Of a stretch of DNA of 64,000 nt, positions 50,921-60,178 are shown one piece after another. Each line of letters starts with the position of its first letter. The first letter of the stretch is position 1. Origin of the DNA: Actinomyces succiniciruminis (GTDB lineage Bacteria; Actinomycetota; Actinomycetes; Actinomycetales; Actinomycetaceae); NCBI RefSeq assembly GCF_900002405.1, contig NZ_LK995470.1, positions 62,001 through 126,000 on the forward strand, in the 5' to 3' direction. A program made the translations under genes and the position numbers. Under the pieces are notes generated by a model that was not told where the DNA came from, did no database searches, and saw nothing but the letters and a program-made list of their open reading frames with translations.

Positions 50921-51610
50921 ATGACCACCCTTGACCCCGTACTCGAGCGCCTGCGCGGCGGACTGATCGCCTCCGCGCAGGCATATCCCGGCGAGCCCAT
51001 GCGCGACCCCCGCACCATGGACCAGGTCGCCCAGGCCTGCGTCGCCGGCGGCGCCGTCGGCATCCGCGCCCAGGGCCTGGCCGACCTGGCCCTGATCACC
51101 CAGCACGTAGACGTGCCCGTCATCGGACTGTGGAAGGACGGTGCGGGCGGGGTGTTCATCACCCCGACCCTCACCCACGCGATCGCCGTGGCCGCCACCG
51201 GCGCGCAGATCGTCGCCCTGGACGGAACCCGCCGTCCACGCCCGGATGGGCGCAGCCTCGCCCAGACAATCACCGCGCTCAAGGCCGCCCGCCCGGGCGT
51301 GCTGGTCATGGCCGACTGCGGCAGCCTGGACGACGCCCGGGCCGCCCAGGACGCCGGCGCCGACATCCTGGGCACCACCCTGGCCGGCTACACCGGTGAG
51401 CGTCCCCCCACCGCCGGGCCGGACCTGGAGCTGGTGGACCAGGTGACGGCGATCGCGCAGGTGCCGCTGGTGGTCGAGGGACGAGTGCACACCCCCGCCC
51501 AGGCGGCAGCCGCCATGGACCACGGCGCCTTCGCCGTCGTCGTCGGAACCGCCATCACCCACCCGACGACCATCACCTCCTGGTTCGTCGACGCCGTCGC
51601 CCACCGGTGA
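50921..51610 (+). CDS. nanE: N-acetylmannosamine-6-phosphate 2-epimerase
   Basis: A 229-residue TIM barrel from the ATG at 50921 behind AGGAGGCACC. Family features include ASAQAYPGEPM near the start, AVGIRAQG, VPVIGLWK, ALDGTRRPRP with the basic catalytic residues, MADCGSLDDA, and the phosphate-binding VVGTAITHP. It converts N-acetylmannosamine-6-phosphate to N-acetylglucosamine-6-phosphate, the last step specific to sialic acid use. Confidence 0.92.
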   Translation: MTTLDPVLERLRGGLIASAQAYPGEPMRDPRTMDQVAQACVAGGAVGIRAQGLADLALITQHVDVPVIGLWKDGAGGVFITPTLTHAIAVAATGAQIVALDGTRRPRPDGRSLAQTITALKAARPGVLVMADCGSLDDARAAQDAGADILGTTLAGYTGERPPTAGPDLELVDQVTAIAQVPLVVEGRVHTPAQAAAAMDHGAFAVVVGTAITHPTTITSWFVDAVAHR

Positions 51611-51807
51611 CGGGACCCCTGGGGCGCGTGTGACGAGTGCGGCCGAAGTGTTTGTTGTGGGCCACAAATCGGTACGCCACGCCGAGGAAAACGCCGTCGT
51701 ATCTGACAAATCGCCCCATTTATGCATAGCGTTACGGCCAGCGGCACCGCTCCAAGGTGCCCAACCGTCACCCAGACGTCCAAAACCACCAACCGAGAGG
51801 CAGATAC

Positions 51808-52092
51808 ATGTCCATCAACCGCACCGAGCTCATTGCCGCCATCGCTGAGAAGGCCGGCCTGACCAAGACCGACGCCGACGCCTTCCTCGGCGCCTTCCAG
51901 GACGTCCTCGTTGAGAACGTCACCAAGGGTGAGGCCGTCAAGATCACGGGCCTGATGGGTGTCGAGCGCGTCGAGCGCGCCGCTCGTACCGGTCGCAACC
52001 CCCGCACCGGCGAGGAGATCCAGATCCCTGCCGGCTACGGCGTGAAGCTGACCGCCGGCTCGGCCCTGAAGAAGGCCGCCTCCGGCAAGTGA
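51808..52092 (+). CDS. hup: HU-family nucleoid protein
   Basis: A 94-residue DNA-binding protein from the ATG at 51808 (GAGAGG upstream). The fold is clear: helices LIAAIAEKAGLTKTDADAF, strands AVKITGLMGVERVERAA, and the DNA-binding arm RTGRNPRTGEEIQIPAG. It lacks the long lysine-rich tail of mycobacterial HU. As a chromosomal HU it bends and compacts DNA. Directly followed by a stem-loop terminator. Confidence 0.95.
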   Translation: MSINRTELIAAIAEKAGLTKTDADAFLGAFQDVLVENVTKGEAVKITGLMGVERVERAARTGRNPRTGEEIQIPAGYGVKLTAGSALKKAASGK

Positions 52093-52152
52093 CCCCCTAG
52101 GGGAACCGGGGCGTGCGGGCCCGCCAACGGCGGCCCGCGGAAGCCAACGGAT

Positions 52153-52185
52153 AAGGCGCGTCGTCCTACACGGGCGGCGCGCCTT
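52153..52185 (+). terminator. Terminator after hup
   Basis: AAGGCGCG (52153-52160) and CGCGCCTT (52178-52185) are complementary, followed by CGTTGT. A second GC-rich inverted repeat (GGGCCCGCC/GGCGGCCC) lies just upstream at about 52118-52136. Together they should stop transcription from hup. Confidence 0.68.
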
Positions 52186-52328
52186 CGTTGTGCCCGCTCC
52201 CTGCCACCCCCCTCCCTTCACCGAGACCGGCACTTGTTGCCTGCCGAGGTCGGTCCCTGTGACGGTCCGGGACCGGGTTCCTCCTGCCGGATGAGCCGAG
52301 GCCTGCGCCAGCCCGATACCTTCGAGTC

Positions 52329-53141
52329 ATGACCACCCCGTCGCCGCTCCCGCCCCCGGGTGGGCCCGCCGTCCCCGGCCCCTGCCCCGCCCTGTTTCTC
52401 GACTCCCTGGCGAAGGCCTTCGGCCCAAAGATCGCCGTCAACCTGCTCTCCCTGGCCATTCCCGCCGGCAGCCTCTACGGCATCGTCGGCCCCAACGGGG
52501 CGGGCAAGACCACCACGCTGTCCATGGCGACCGGCCTGCTGCTACCCGATTCCGGACGCGCCCTGGTCCACGGCGTGGACGTATGGGCCGAGCCCGCCCG
52601 CGCGAAGGCCCTGCTCGGCGTGCTGCCCGACGGGTTGCGCACCTTCGACCGCCTGAGCGGCCTGGAACTGGTCACCTACTCCGGCCTGCTGCGCGGCATT
52701 CCCCGCGACGTCGTGGTTCCCCGTGCCACGCAACTGCTGCACGTGCTGGACCTGTGGGACGCCGGCACCACCCTCGTGGCCGACTACTCCGCTGGCATGC
52801 GCAAGAAGGTCCACCTGGCCTGCGCCCTGGTGCACTCGCCCAGCGTGCTCGTACTCGACGAGCCCTTCGAAGCGGTCGACCCCATCTCCGCTAAGACGAT
52901 CCAGAAGATCCTCACCGACTTCGCCGCCGCCGGCGGCACCGTCGTCATCTCCAGCCACGTCATGGCCACGGTGCAGCGTCTGTGCACGCACGTGGCGATC
53001 ATCGATCGGGGCCGCGTCGTCGCGGCGGGCACCACCACCGAAGTGGCCGCAGGCGCCGACCTGGAGGACCGCTTCGCCCAGCTCGTGGGAGCGCAGGTGT
53101 CGCAGGAGGAGTTGTCATGGTTGCGACCCTCGTCCAACTGA
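52329..53141 (+). CDS. ABC-2 type exporter ATPase
   Basis: A 270-residue ATPase: Walker A GPNGAGKTTT (residues about 54-63), a signature reduced to YSAGMRKKVHLA, Walker B VLVLDEPFEAVD, and a C-terminal H-loop ISSHVMAT. The CcmA/DrrA-like build with a YSAGM signature points to an exporter. The downstream permease begins within its last 25 bases, so the two form one transporter. The cargo is unknown. Confidence 0.9.
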   Translation: MTTPSPLPPPGGPAVPGPCPALFLDSLAKAFGPKIAVNLLSLAIPAGSLYGIVGPNGAGKTTTLSMATGLLLPDSGRALVHGVDVWAEPARAKALLGVLPDGLRTFDRLSGLELVTYSGLLRGIPRDVVVPRATQLLHVLDLWDAGTTLVADYSAGMRKKVHLACALVHSPSVLVLDEPFEAVDPISAKTIQKILTDFAAAGGTVVISSHVMATVQRLCTHVAIIDRGRVVAAGTTTEVAAGADLEDRFAQLVGAQVSQEELSWLRPSSN

Positions 53142-54841
53142 GGTGGCGGATCACCCTCAATGCGCTGCGCAACAACATCTGGGCCACCGTCGGCCTGCTC
53201 CTGGGGGCCGCCTGCGCACTGGGGATGCTGGCGCCGCTGCTGCTAGGAGCCGTTGCGCTGGGACGCCTAGATCCCACAACCGTCACCCTGGTGGCGGGGG
53301 CTCTCGGTGCCGTGGTCACCATCGGGTGGACGGTGGTGCCCCTGCTGTTCACGGGGGTGGACGCGACTCTGGACCCGCGCGCCATCGCGGCCTGGACGGC
53401 GCCCTCCCGGGCATTGAGCACGGGGCTGGCGGTCGCCGGCGCCTGCGGGCTGCCCGGCATCATCACCGCGTTGGCGCTGCTCATCCCGGTCCTGACCTGG
53501 GCGGTGGCCGGAAGTGCGGGCGCCGCCATCCTCGCGCTGCTGCTCGCCCCTCCCACCCTGGCGACCTGCGTGCTGCTGGGACGCAGTGTCGTCGTGCGCG
53601 CGGGAGTCTCCTCCCGGCGCGGCCGGGACCTGCTCGCCGTCGTCGGCTTCTTCGCCGTCATGGCACTCGCACTGCTGCCCTCCCTGATGAACAGCCTGCT
53701 GGACATGGAGCGACTGGAGTTCGGGGGCCTCGCCAGGATCGCGCGCGTGTTGGGCCTGACGCCCTTCGGCTGGGCCCTTGCGGCCCCCGGCTACCTCGCT
53801 CAAGGGCGCGTGGCGACGGCGGCGGTGCTGACCGTGGGCGCCCTGGCGCTGCCGCTGCCCCTGGCCCCGATCTGGCACCGGGTCGTGGTACGGGCCATGA
53901 CGGGGCCCGCGCAAACGCGGACGCGCTCACACGCCTACCATGCGCGTGGGATCGAGGAGGCCGGCGACGGCGCCGAAGGACTCGACGTGCTGCCCTGGCA
54001 GCGCCGACTCGAGCGGGCCAGCTCCGGGCCGACGGCGGCCGTGGCCGCCCGCTGCCTGCGCTACTGGCGCTCGGACCCGCGTTACCTGGTACAGGTGGCA
54101 ACCACCCTCCTACTCGTCGTGGTGTTCACCGGGATGGCCGCCACCAACTATTCCACCGTCATGAGCTCCACCGCCGAGGAGACCTCCATAACGCTCACCG
54201 GCGTCGACTTCTCCCCGGGGCAGGCGCCGGGTGTGCTATTCGTCGTCGGGCCGGTCATCGCGCTGCTGTGCGGGTGGATGATTCACGATGACCTGGCCTT
54301 CGACTCGACGGCCCTGTGGACCCATGCGGCTGCCGGGCTACCCGGCCGCTGCGACAGGCTGGGCAGGGAGCTCGCGGCGGCCATGTGGCAGCTGCCCCTG
54401 CTCGTCACCCTCATATTGGTGAGCGGCTGGCTCACCGGTAACTGGCGCGAGGCGCCCGGCTACCTGGGGGCGGGTCTGGGCGTGTACGGCGTCGCCCTGG
54501 CCTGGTCGAGCCTGACCAGCGTGCTGCTGCCCTATGAGACGAACCCGCCGGGGGAGAGCCCTATGAAGTCGCGCACCTCCGGCACCGTCTTCATTGTGGC
54601 GTTGCTGCAGCTGCTGGGAGTACTGGTGATCGGTGTCGTCTGCCTGCCGGTCCTGGTGCCGCTGATCGTCGTGGTGATGCAGGAGGCCTGGCGCTGGGGC
54701 TGGTTGCTGCTGGTCGGCGGGGCGCTGTGGGGCGGGGGAGCCGCGTGGTACGGAGCGGTGCTGGGCGGTCGTCTGCTGGACCAGCGCTACGCGCACGTGC
54801 TCGCCACCATCCGCTCCTGGCCCGGCCACGATGCGGTCTGA
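53117..54841 (+). CDS. ABC-2 type exporter permease
   Basis: A 574-residue membrane protein from the ATG at 53117 (CAGGAGGAG upstream), overlapping the ATPase gene. About twelve hydrophobic segments in two halves are visible, separated by a cytoplasmic stretch near residues 255-310. The size corresponds to two ABC-2 half-permeases in one chain. With the ATPase it probably exports a lipid, peptide or drug. The substrate cannot be inferred. Confidence 0.85.
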   Translation: MVATLVQLRWRITLNALRNNIWATVGLLLGAACALGMLAPLLLGAVALGRLDPTTVTLVAGALGAVVTIGWTVVPLLFTGVDATLDPRAIAAWTAPSRALSTGLAVAGACGLPGIITALALLIPVLTWAVAGSAGAAILALLLAPPTLATCVLLGRSVVVRAGVSSRRGRDLLAVVGFFAVMALALLPSLMNSLLDMERLEFGGLARIARVLGLTPFGWALAAPGYLAQGRVATAAVLTVGALALPLPLAPIWHRVVVRAMTGPAQTRTRSHAYHARGIEEAGDGAEGLDVLPWQRRLERASSGPTAAVAARCLRYWRSDPRYLVQVATTLLLVVVFTGMAATNYSTVMSSTAEETSITLTGVDFSPGQAPGVLFVVGPVIALLCGWMIHDDLAFDSTALWTHAAAGLPGRCDRLGRELAAAMWQLPLLVTLILVSGWLTGNWREAPGYLGAGLGVYGVALAWSSLTSVLLPYETNPPGESPMKSRTSGTVFIVALLQLLGVLVIGVVCLPVLVPLIVVVMQEAWRWGWLLLVGGALWGGGAAWYGAVLGGRLLDQRYAHVLATIRSWPGHDAV

Positions 54842-55105
54842 CAGTCGCCGCGGGCTAAACGCGGGGAAAGCTCCAAAACGCGTACGTGTGGCGGGAAGTC
54901 GTACGTGTGGCAGAGACGTGCGTGGGAGACGTCGGTAGGACACGTGGTCTCGCGCCGGCATTGTGTTCCAACCTCAGAGGCTCGCCTTCCCGCAAGCCGC
55001 TTCTTCACGCCGTAGCATTGACGCGCGACACGGGCTCGCCGCCCGTCGGCCTCACGGATGAGGTCGCTAGGTCCGCCGCCGGAAGCAAAACCCTAAGGAA
55101 GCAAT

Positions 55106-55843
55106 ATGGAGCTCGTCATCCTCGACACGGCCGAAGAGATCGCCTCCCGCGCCGCCGACGTCATCGAATCCCTGCTCAAGGACAAGCCGAACGCCGTCCT
55201 CGGCACCGCCACCGGCTCCAGCCCCCTGCCCCTGTACGACGAGCTCACCCGCCGCTGCGCGGAAGGCCGCATCTCCTTCAAGGACGTCACCGGCTTCATG
55301 CTCGACGAGTACGTCGGCCTGCCCGAGGGACACCCCGAGCGCTACGCCACCTTCATGGAGCGCAACCTGCGCTCGCGGGTGGACATGGCCCCCGGCGCCC
55401 TGCATGGCCCCGACGCGCTCGCGGACGACCTGGAGCAGGCCTGCGCCGACTACGAGGCACAGATGGCGGCCGCCGGCTACTGCGACCTGCAAATCCTGGG
55501 CATCGGCGCCGACGGACACATCGGCTTCAACGAGCCCGGCGGACCGCTGGACTCCGCCACCCACGTCGACGTGCTCACCGAGCAGACCCGCTCGGACAAC
55601 GCCCGCTTCTTCGATGGCGACATCGACGCCGTCCCCACCCACTGCCTGACCCAGGGACTCGGCACCATCATGAAGGCCCGCAAGCTGGTACTGATCGCCA
55701 CCGGTGCCAACAAGGCCGAGGCCATCGCCCACCTGGTCGAGGGCGAGATCACCCCCGACTGGCCGGCCACCGTCATGCAGAACCACCCCGACGCGCTGGT
55801 ACTCGTCGACCACGCCGCCGCCGGCCTGCTCAAGCAGCACTGA
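55106..55843 (+). CDS. nagB: Glucosamine-6-phosphate deaminase
   Basis: A 245-residue enzyme. Family motifs include LGTATGSSPLPLYDEL (phosphate loop), MLDEYVGLP with the catalytic Asp, GIGADGHIGFNEPG with the His/Glu pair, and THCLTQGLGTIMKA. It converts glucosamine-6-phosphate into fructose-6-phosphate and ammonia. It would finish the sialic acid route begun by nanA-nanK-nanE, but nagA, needed between nanE and nagB, is not in the window. Confidence 0.93.
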   Translation: MELVILDTAEEIASRAADVIESLLKDKPNAVLGTATGSSPLPLYDELTRRCAEGRISFKDVTGFMLDEYVGLPEGHPERYATFMERNLRSRVDMAPGALHGPDALADDLEQACADYEAQMAAAGYCDLQILGIGADGHIGFNEPGGPLDSATHVDVLTEQTRSDNARFFDGDIDAVPTHCLTQGLGTIMKARKLVLIATGANKAEAIAHLVEGEITPDWPATVMQNHPDALVLVDHAAAGLLKQH

Positions 55844-55864
55844 CCCAAGCAGCACCGACCTGTA

Positions 55865-55897
55865 GGAGGCGGCATCCGTCCGGCGGGTGCCGCCTCC
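55865..55897 (+). terminator. Stem-loop after nagB
   Basis: GGAGGCGGCA (55865-55874) and TGCCGCCTCC (55888-55897) pair over ten bases around a 13-base loop, 20 bases after the nagB stop. No U-run, as is common for terminators in this GC range. Confidence 0.62.
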
Positions 55898-56060
55898 GCT
55901 GGTCCAGGCTGCGCCTCCGCTGCCGCGGCCGCACCCGCGCTCGTCCCTTCCGTGCCTCCTGCCGGCGCAGAATCGCCGCGGTCCGGGCCGGTCTCGAAGG
56001 AGAGAGCCGCCACAGCCGCGGCCCGCGGCCGCACCTGCACGGCGGCATACACTAGGGCCC

Positions 56061-56435
56061 ATGCGTCAGCTCACCGCCTGGCTCCAGGCCAGCACCGACC
56101 CCGCCGGCCCCGGCTCCCCCGGCACCCCGGCCGGCGAGCCCGCACAGTCCGCCGGCACCGCCGTCCTCGAACGCGAGGAGCTGAAGTCCACAGACGACGG
56201 CGACGCAGACCGCTTCGCCCACTACGTGCGCAAGGACAAGATTGCCGCCGCGGCCGCCACCGGCCGCCCCGTCGTCGCCCTGTGCGGGAAGGTGTGGACC
56301 CCCGGCCGCGACCCGTCGAAGTACCCGGTGTGCCCCACCTGCAAGGAGATCTACGAGCAGATGCGCCCCGGCGGCGACCAGGGCGGCTCCGGCCCCAAGC
56401 GCCCGCGTTTCCCGTTCGGACGAGGCGGTCGGTGA
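56061..56435 (+). CDS. DUF3039 zinc-binding protein
   Basis: A 124-residue protein. The segment ALCGKVWTPGRDPSKYPVCPTCKEIYE holds the four metal ligands and is the hallmark of the actinobacterial DUF3039 family. A low-complexity N-terminus precedes it. The stop overlaps the GTG of the helicase gene (GTGA), and this gene pair is common in actinobacteria. The function is unknown, perhaps a cofactor of the helicase. Confidence 0.85.
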   Translation: MRQLTAWLQASTDPAGPGSPGTPAGEPAQSAGTAVLEREELKSTDDGDADRFAHYVRKDKIAAAAATGRPVVALCGKVWTPGRDPSKYPVCPTCKEIYEQMRPGGDQGGSGPKRPRFPFGRGGR

Positions 56436-58249
56436 GTCCCGCACCCCGTTCCAAGTCCCAGCACCATCCGACCCAGCCCTCCATCTTCGCCGCGGAGAAC
56501 CTCTCCCCGGCCTACCCGCAGCGCGCCGCCTGGGGCACCACGCGGCCGCTGCGCGCCTGGCAGGCCGCCGCCCTCAAGCAGTACCTGGAGGCGATGCCGC
56601 GCGACTTCCTTGCGGTCGCCACCCCCGGCGCCGGCAAGACCACCTTCGCGCTGCGCATCGCCACCGAACTGCTCACCGCCGGCGACGTGCACAAGGTGAC
56701 CGTCGTGTGCCCCACCGAGCACCTGAAGTATCAGTGGGCGGAGGCCGCCGCCCGGGTGGGTATTCGCATCGACCCCTCCTACGCCAACTCCCAGGGCGCG
56801 CTCGGGGCCCAGTTCGACGGCGTCGCCGTCACCTACGCACAGGTCGCCGCCAACCCCAACCTGCACCGCGCCCGCACCGACCGCACCCGCACCCTGGTGA
56901 TCCTCGATGAGATCCACCACGGCGGCGACGCCCGCAGCTGGGGCGATGCCATCCGCGAGGCCTTCACCCCCGCCCGCCGCCGCCTGTCCCTGACCGGCAC
57001 GCCCTTCCGCTCCGACGAGTCGCCGATCCCGTTCGTCACCTACACCGAGGAGGCCGGGGGCATCAAGCGTTCCCGGGCCGACTACTCCTACGGTTACGCC
57101 GAGGCTCTGGCCGACGGCGTGGTGCGGCCGGTGATGTTCATGAGCTACTCCGGGCAGATGCACTGGCGCACCCGCGCCGGCGACGAGGTGGCCGCCAGGC
57201 TGGGTGAGCCGCTGACCAAGGACATGGAGGCGCAGGCCTGGCGCACCGCCCTGGACCCGGGCGGGGAGTGGATTCCCGCCGTGCTTGCCGCCGCCGACCA
57301 GCGGCTCACCGAGGTACGCCGACAGGTACCAGACGCCGGCGGCCTGGTGATCGCCTCCGATCAGAACTCCGCCCGCGCCTACGCGAAGCAGCTGCGCACC
57401 ATCACCGGGCAGGCGCCCACCATCGCCCTGTCGGACGACTCCGGCGCCTCCAGCCGCATCGAGACCTTCGCCGCCTCCAACGACCGCTGGCTGGTGGCGG
57501 TGCGCATGGTCTCCGAAGGAGTGGACGTGCCCCGGCTGGCCGTGGGCGTGTACGCCACCTCCGCCTCCACCCCGCTGTTCTTCGCCCAGGCGGTTGGCCG
57601 GTTTGTGCGCTCACGCGCCAAGGGGGAGACAGCCAGCGTCTTCCTGCCCTCGGTCACTCCGCTGCTGTCGCTGGCCGGAGAGATGGAGACCGCCCGCGAT
57701 CACGTGCTCGGCAAGCGGGGTGCGGGGGAGGACTCCCGGTTCGGCTCCCCGGAGGATCGGCTGATCGCTGAGGCCAACCGCACCGAGAACGCCTCGGACG
57801 ACCTGCTGGGCGGGTTCGAGGCGATGGATTCCACCGCCGAGTTCGACCGGGTCCTGTTCGACGGCGGCGAGTTCGGCACCGGCGCCATGGTGGGCAGCCC
57901 CGAGGAGCAGGAGTACCTGGGCCTGCCCGGCCTGCTGGAGCCCGAGCAGGTCACCGCCCTGCTGCGCCAGCGGCAGAGCCAGCAGATCAAACAGCAGAAG
58001 CGGCAGCATGCGGCCGAGCAGCAGCGCCGTGCCAACTCCGGGGTCGACGACGCCCGCCAGCGCGCCGCCGCCCGCAAGGAGCTGTCCAAGCTGGTGGGCG
58101 CCTGGGCGCGCCGCTCCGGGCAACCCCACGGGGTGATTCACACCGAGCTGCGGCGCGTATGCGGCGGCCCGGAGGTGGCCCAGGCCACCACCGAGCAGAT
58201 CAACAAGCGCATCGAGACGCTGCGCCGCTGGTTCGTCGGGCGGCGCTGA
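56432..58249 (+). CDS. DEAD/DEAH-box helicase
   Basis: A 605-residue superfamily 2 helicase from the GTG at 56432. Motif I ATPGAGKTTFA, motif II LDEIHHGGD, motif III SLTGTPFRSDE, and motif VI QAVGRFVRSR are visible, with a long helical, glutamine-rich C-terminal region. A frame extending further upstream is only antiframe to DUF3039. Likely acts on double-stranded DNA or RNA; the cellular process is not known. Confidence 0.9.
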   Translation: MSPAPRSKSQHHPTQPSIFAAENLSPAYPQRAAWGTTRPLRAWQAAALKQYLEAMPRDFLAVATPGAGKTTFALRIATELLTAGDVHKVTVVCPTEHLKYQWAEAAARVGIRIDPSYANSQGALGAQFDGVAVTYAQVAANPNLHRARTDRTRTLVILDEIHHGGDARSWGDAIREAFTPARRRLSLTGTPFRSDESPIPFVTYTEEAGGIKRSRADYSYGYAEALADGVVRPVMFMSYSGQMHWRTRAGDEVAARLGEPLTKDMEAQAWRTALDPGGEWIPAVLAAADQRLTEVRRQVPDAGGLVIASDQNSARAYAKQLRTITGQAPTIALSDDSGASSRIETFAASNDRWLVAVRMVSEGVDVPRLAVGVYATSASTPLFFAQAVGRFVRSRAKGETASVFLPSVTPLLSLAGEMETARDHVLGKRGAGEDSRFGSPEDRLIAEANRTENASDDLLGGFEAMDSTAEFDRVLFDGGEFGTGAMVGSPEEQEYLGLPGLLEPEQVTALLRQRQSQQIKQQKRQHAAEQQRRANSGVDDARQRAAARKELSKLVGAWARRSGQPHGVIHTELRRVCGGPEVAQATTEQINKRIETLRRWFVGRR

Positions 58250-58350
58250 AAACCATTAGCCGGCGGCCCGGGACCGACGCCGCCGCGTGTGCGCCGTGGG
58301 GCGCGCGGCGACGGCGCCAGACCGGTCGAGCCGTCGGCTGCGGATCCGGG

Positions 58351-59745
58351 TCAGCCGCGCAGCGGCTGCCGCTGGTCGATGTCCACGTGGCGGGTCGGGA
58401 TCGCCGGGTCGCCCTCGCTCAGCCGCCAGCCGTCGTAGGGCAGCTCGGCGCGTGCCACCTGGTGGCGTTCGGCGGCCGCCGCCAGCGCATCCGGGCCGCG
58501 GTGCTCCTCCACGATCACGCCGTCGCGCACCAGATCCACCTGCAGCGGCCGGGCCCCGGCCTGCTCCAGGGCGGCCAGCCCGGCGACCTCGGAGCGCGCC
58601 GAGATGACCAGTTCCTCGGTGGCCGAGCCGGCGGCGTCGAGCACCCGGCCGGCCCACTTGCGGCCCCCCACGGTCGACTTGCCGCCCGTGGAGAACTTGG
58701 CAACCTCCTGCATCTGCCCGGTGGAGTCGGCGCGCTCGACGAGCTTGTACACCAGGGCCGCCGTCGGCCGTCCCGAGCCGGTGACCAGCTTGGTGCCCAC
58801 ACCGTAGGAGTCCACCGGCGCGGCCCCCAGGGCGGCGATCGCGTACTCGTCCAGGTCGTTGGTGACGGTGATCTTCGTCGTCGTAGCCCCCAGCGCGTCC
58901 AACTGGGCGCGCACCTTGAAGGCCTCGGCCACCAGGTCGCCGGAGTCCAGGCGCACCGCGCCGAGCTCGCCACCGCCGGCCCGGGCCGCCGCCACCGCGC
59001 GGGCGACGCCGCGCTCGATGTCGTAGGTGTCCACCAGGATGGTGGTGCCCGGACCGAGGCTTGCCACCTGGGAGGCGAAGGCCTCCTCCTCGGTGTCGTG
59101 CAGCAGGGTGAAGGAGTGGGCGGAGGTGCCGACCGTGGGGATGCCGTAGCGCATGCCGGCCTCCAGGTCGCTGGTGCCCACGAATCCGCCGACTATTGCC
59201 GCCCGCGCCGCGGACACGGCGGCGCGCTCGTGCGCCCGGCGCGCCCCGAACTCCACGCAGGGGCGGCCGTGGGCGGCGATCGTCATGCGGGAGGCCGCTG
59301 CGGCCACGGCGCAGTCGTAGTTGTAGATGGACAGGGCCAGCGTCTCCAGGATGCAGGCCTCGGCGAAGCTGCCCTCCACCGTCAGCAGCGGGGAGCCGGA
59401 GAAGTAGCACTCGCCCTCCGCGTAGCCGCGGATCGTCCCGGAGAACCGGTAGGAGCGCAGGTAGTCGATGGTGTCGTCGTCGACAATGCCGGCGGCGTGC
59501 AGGTAATCGATCTGGGCGTCGGTGAAGGTGAAACGCTCAACGGCGTCCAGGAGTCGGCCGACGCCGGCGACCACGCCGAAGCGGCGCGAGGCGGGCAGGG
59601 TGCGGCCGAACAGCTCGAAGACACTGGCCCGCTCGGCCACGCCCGCGTGCAGCGCGGCCTGCAGCATGGTCAGCTCGTACATGTCCGTGAGCAGCGCGGT
59701 GCTGGAAGTTGCCGGGGCGGGGACGTCCCGTAGGTTGGCTGTCAT
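58351..59745 (-). CDS. pncB: Nicotinate phosphoribosyltransferase
   Basis: A 464-residue enzyme from the ATG at 59745; a TTG at 59754 would add three residues. Family features include ALLTDMYELTMLQAAL at the N-terminus, GYAEGECYFSGSPLLTVEG, EFGARRAHERAAVSAARAA with the catalytic region, and TVGTSAHSFTLLHDTEEEAF. It makes nicotinate mononucleotide for the NAD salvage route. It diverges from clpS, with 76 bases between their starts. Confidence 0.92.
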   Translation of the reverse strand: MTANLRDVPAPATSSTALLTDMYELTMLQAALHAGVAERASVFELFGRTLPASRRFGVVAGVGRLLDAVERFTFTDAQIDYLHAAGIVDDDTIDYLRSYRFSGTIRGYAEGECYFSGSPLLTVEGSFAEACILETLALSIYNYDCAVAAAASRMTIAAHGRPCVEFGARRAHERAAVSAARAAIVGGFVGTSDLEAGMRYGIPTVGTSAHSFTLLHDTEEEAFASQVASLGPGTTILVDTYDIERGVARAVAAARAGGGELGAVRLDSGDLVAEAFKVRAQLDALGATTTKITVTNDLDEYAIAALGAAPVDSYGVGTKLVTGSGRPTAALVYKLVERADSTGQMQEVAKFSTGGKSTVGGRKWAGRVLDAAGSATEELVISARSEVAGLAALEQAGARPLQVDLVRDGVIVEEHRGPDALAAAAERHQVARAELPYDGWRLSEGDPAIPTRHVDIDQRQPLRG

Positions 59746-59821
59746 GACAGCCAACCTACCGCAGGCGGGCGCAAGGCGGAACCGGCCGGTCGACGCATCC
59801 GACCGCGACTACGCTGGAAAC

Positions 59822-60178
59822 ATGCAGCCTGCAGTGCCCGTCGATGCCGCCTCCGCCCCCGAGGCGCAGACGCTGTCTGACGCCCACACCGCCGCCCAGC
59901 GCCTGTGGTGCACGGTGGTGCACGACGACCCCGTCAACACGATGGACTACGTCACCTGGGTGTTTCACACCTACTTCGGCTTCCCGATCCCGCTCGCCCG
60001 TAGCCGCATGCTGCAGGTGCACACCACCGGCCGCGCCGTCGTCTCCCGCGGCGCCCGCGAACGCATGGAGGTGGACGTCACCGCCATGCACTCCTACGGC
60101 CTGCACGCCACCATCGAGCCCCTGGCCGACGACGACGCCGACCCGGGCGGTGGCGGCCCGTACGGAGGTGGCGCCTGA
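59822..60178 (+). CDS. clpS: ATP-dependent Clp protease adaptor ClpS
   Basis: A 118-residue adaptor. The core is WCTVVHDDPVNTMDYVTWVF, with the Asp pair and hydrophobic pocket residues that bind N-degrons, followed by HTTGRAVVSRGARERMEVDVTAMHSYGLHATIE. A glycine-rich tail ends the protein and overlaps the next start. No ribosome site precedes the ATG, and TACGCT seven bases upstream could be a -10 box, so the message may be leaderless. Confidence 0.93.
   Translation: MQPAVPVDAASAPEAQTLSDAHTAAQRLWCTVVHDDPVNTMDYVTWVFHTYFGFPIPLARSRMLQVHTTGRAVVSRGARERMEVDVTAMHSYGLHATIEPLADDDADPGGGGPYGGGA

Noticed and set aside
56071-58249. Upstream extension of the helicase to 55952
   Set aside because: The extra N-terminal residues are Arg/Pro-rich antiframe of the DUF3039 gene; the GTG overlapping the DUF3039 stop is a coupled start of normal type.
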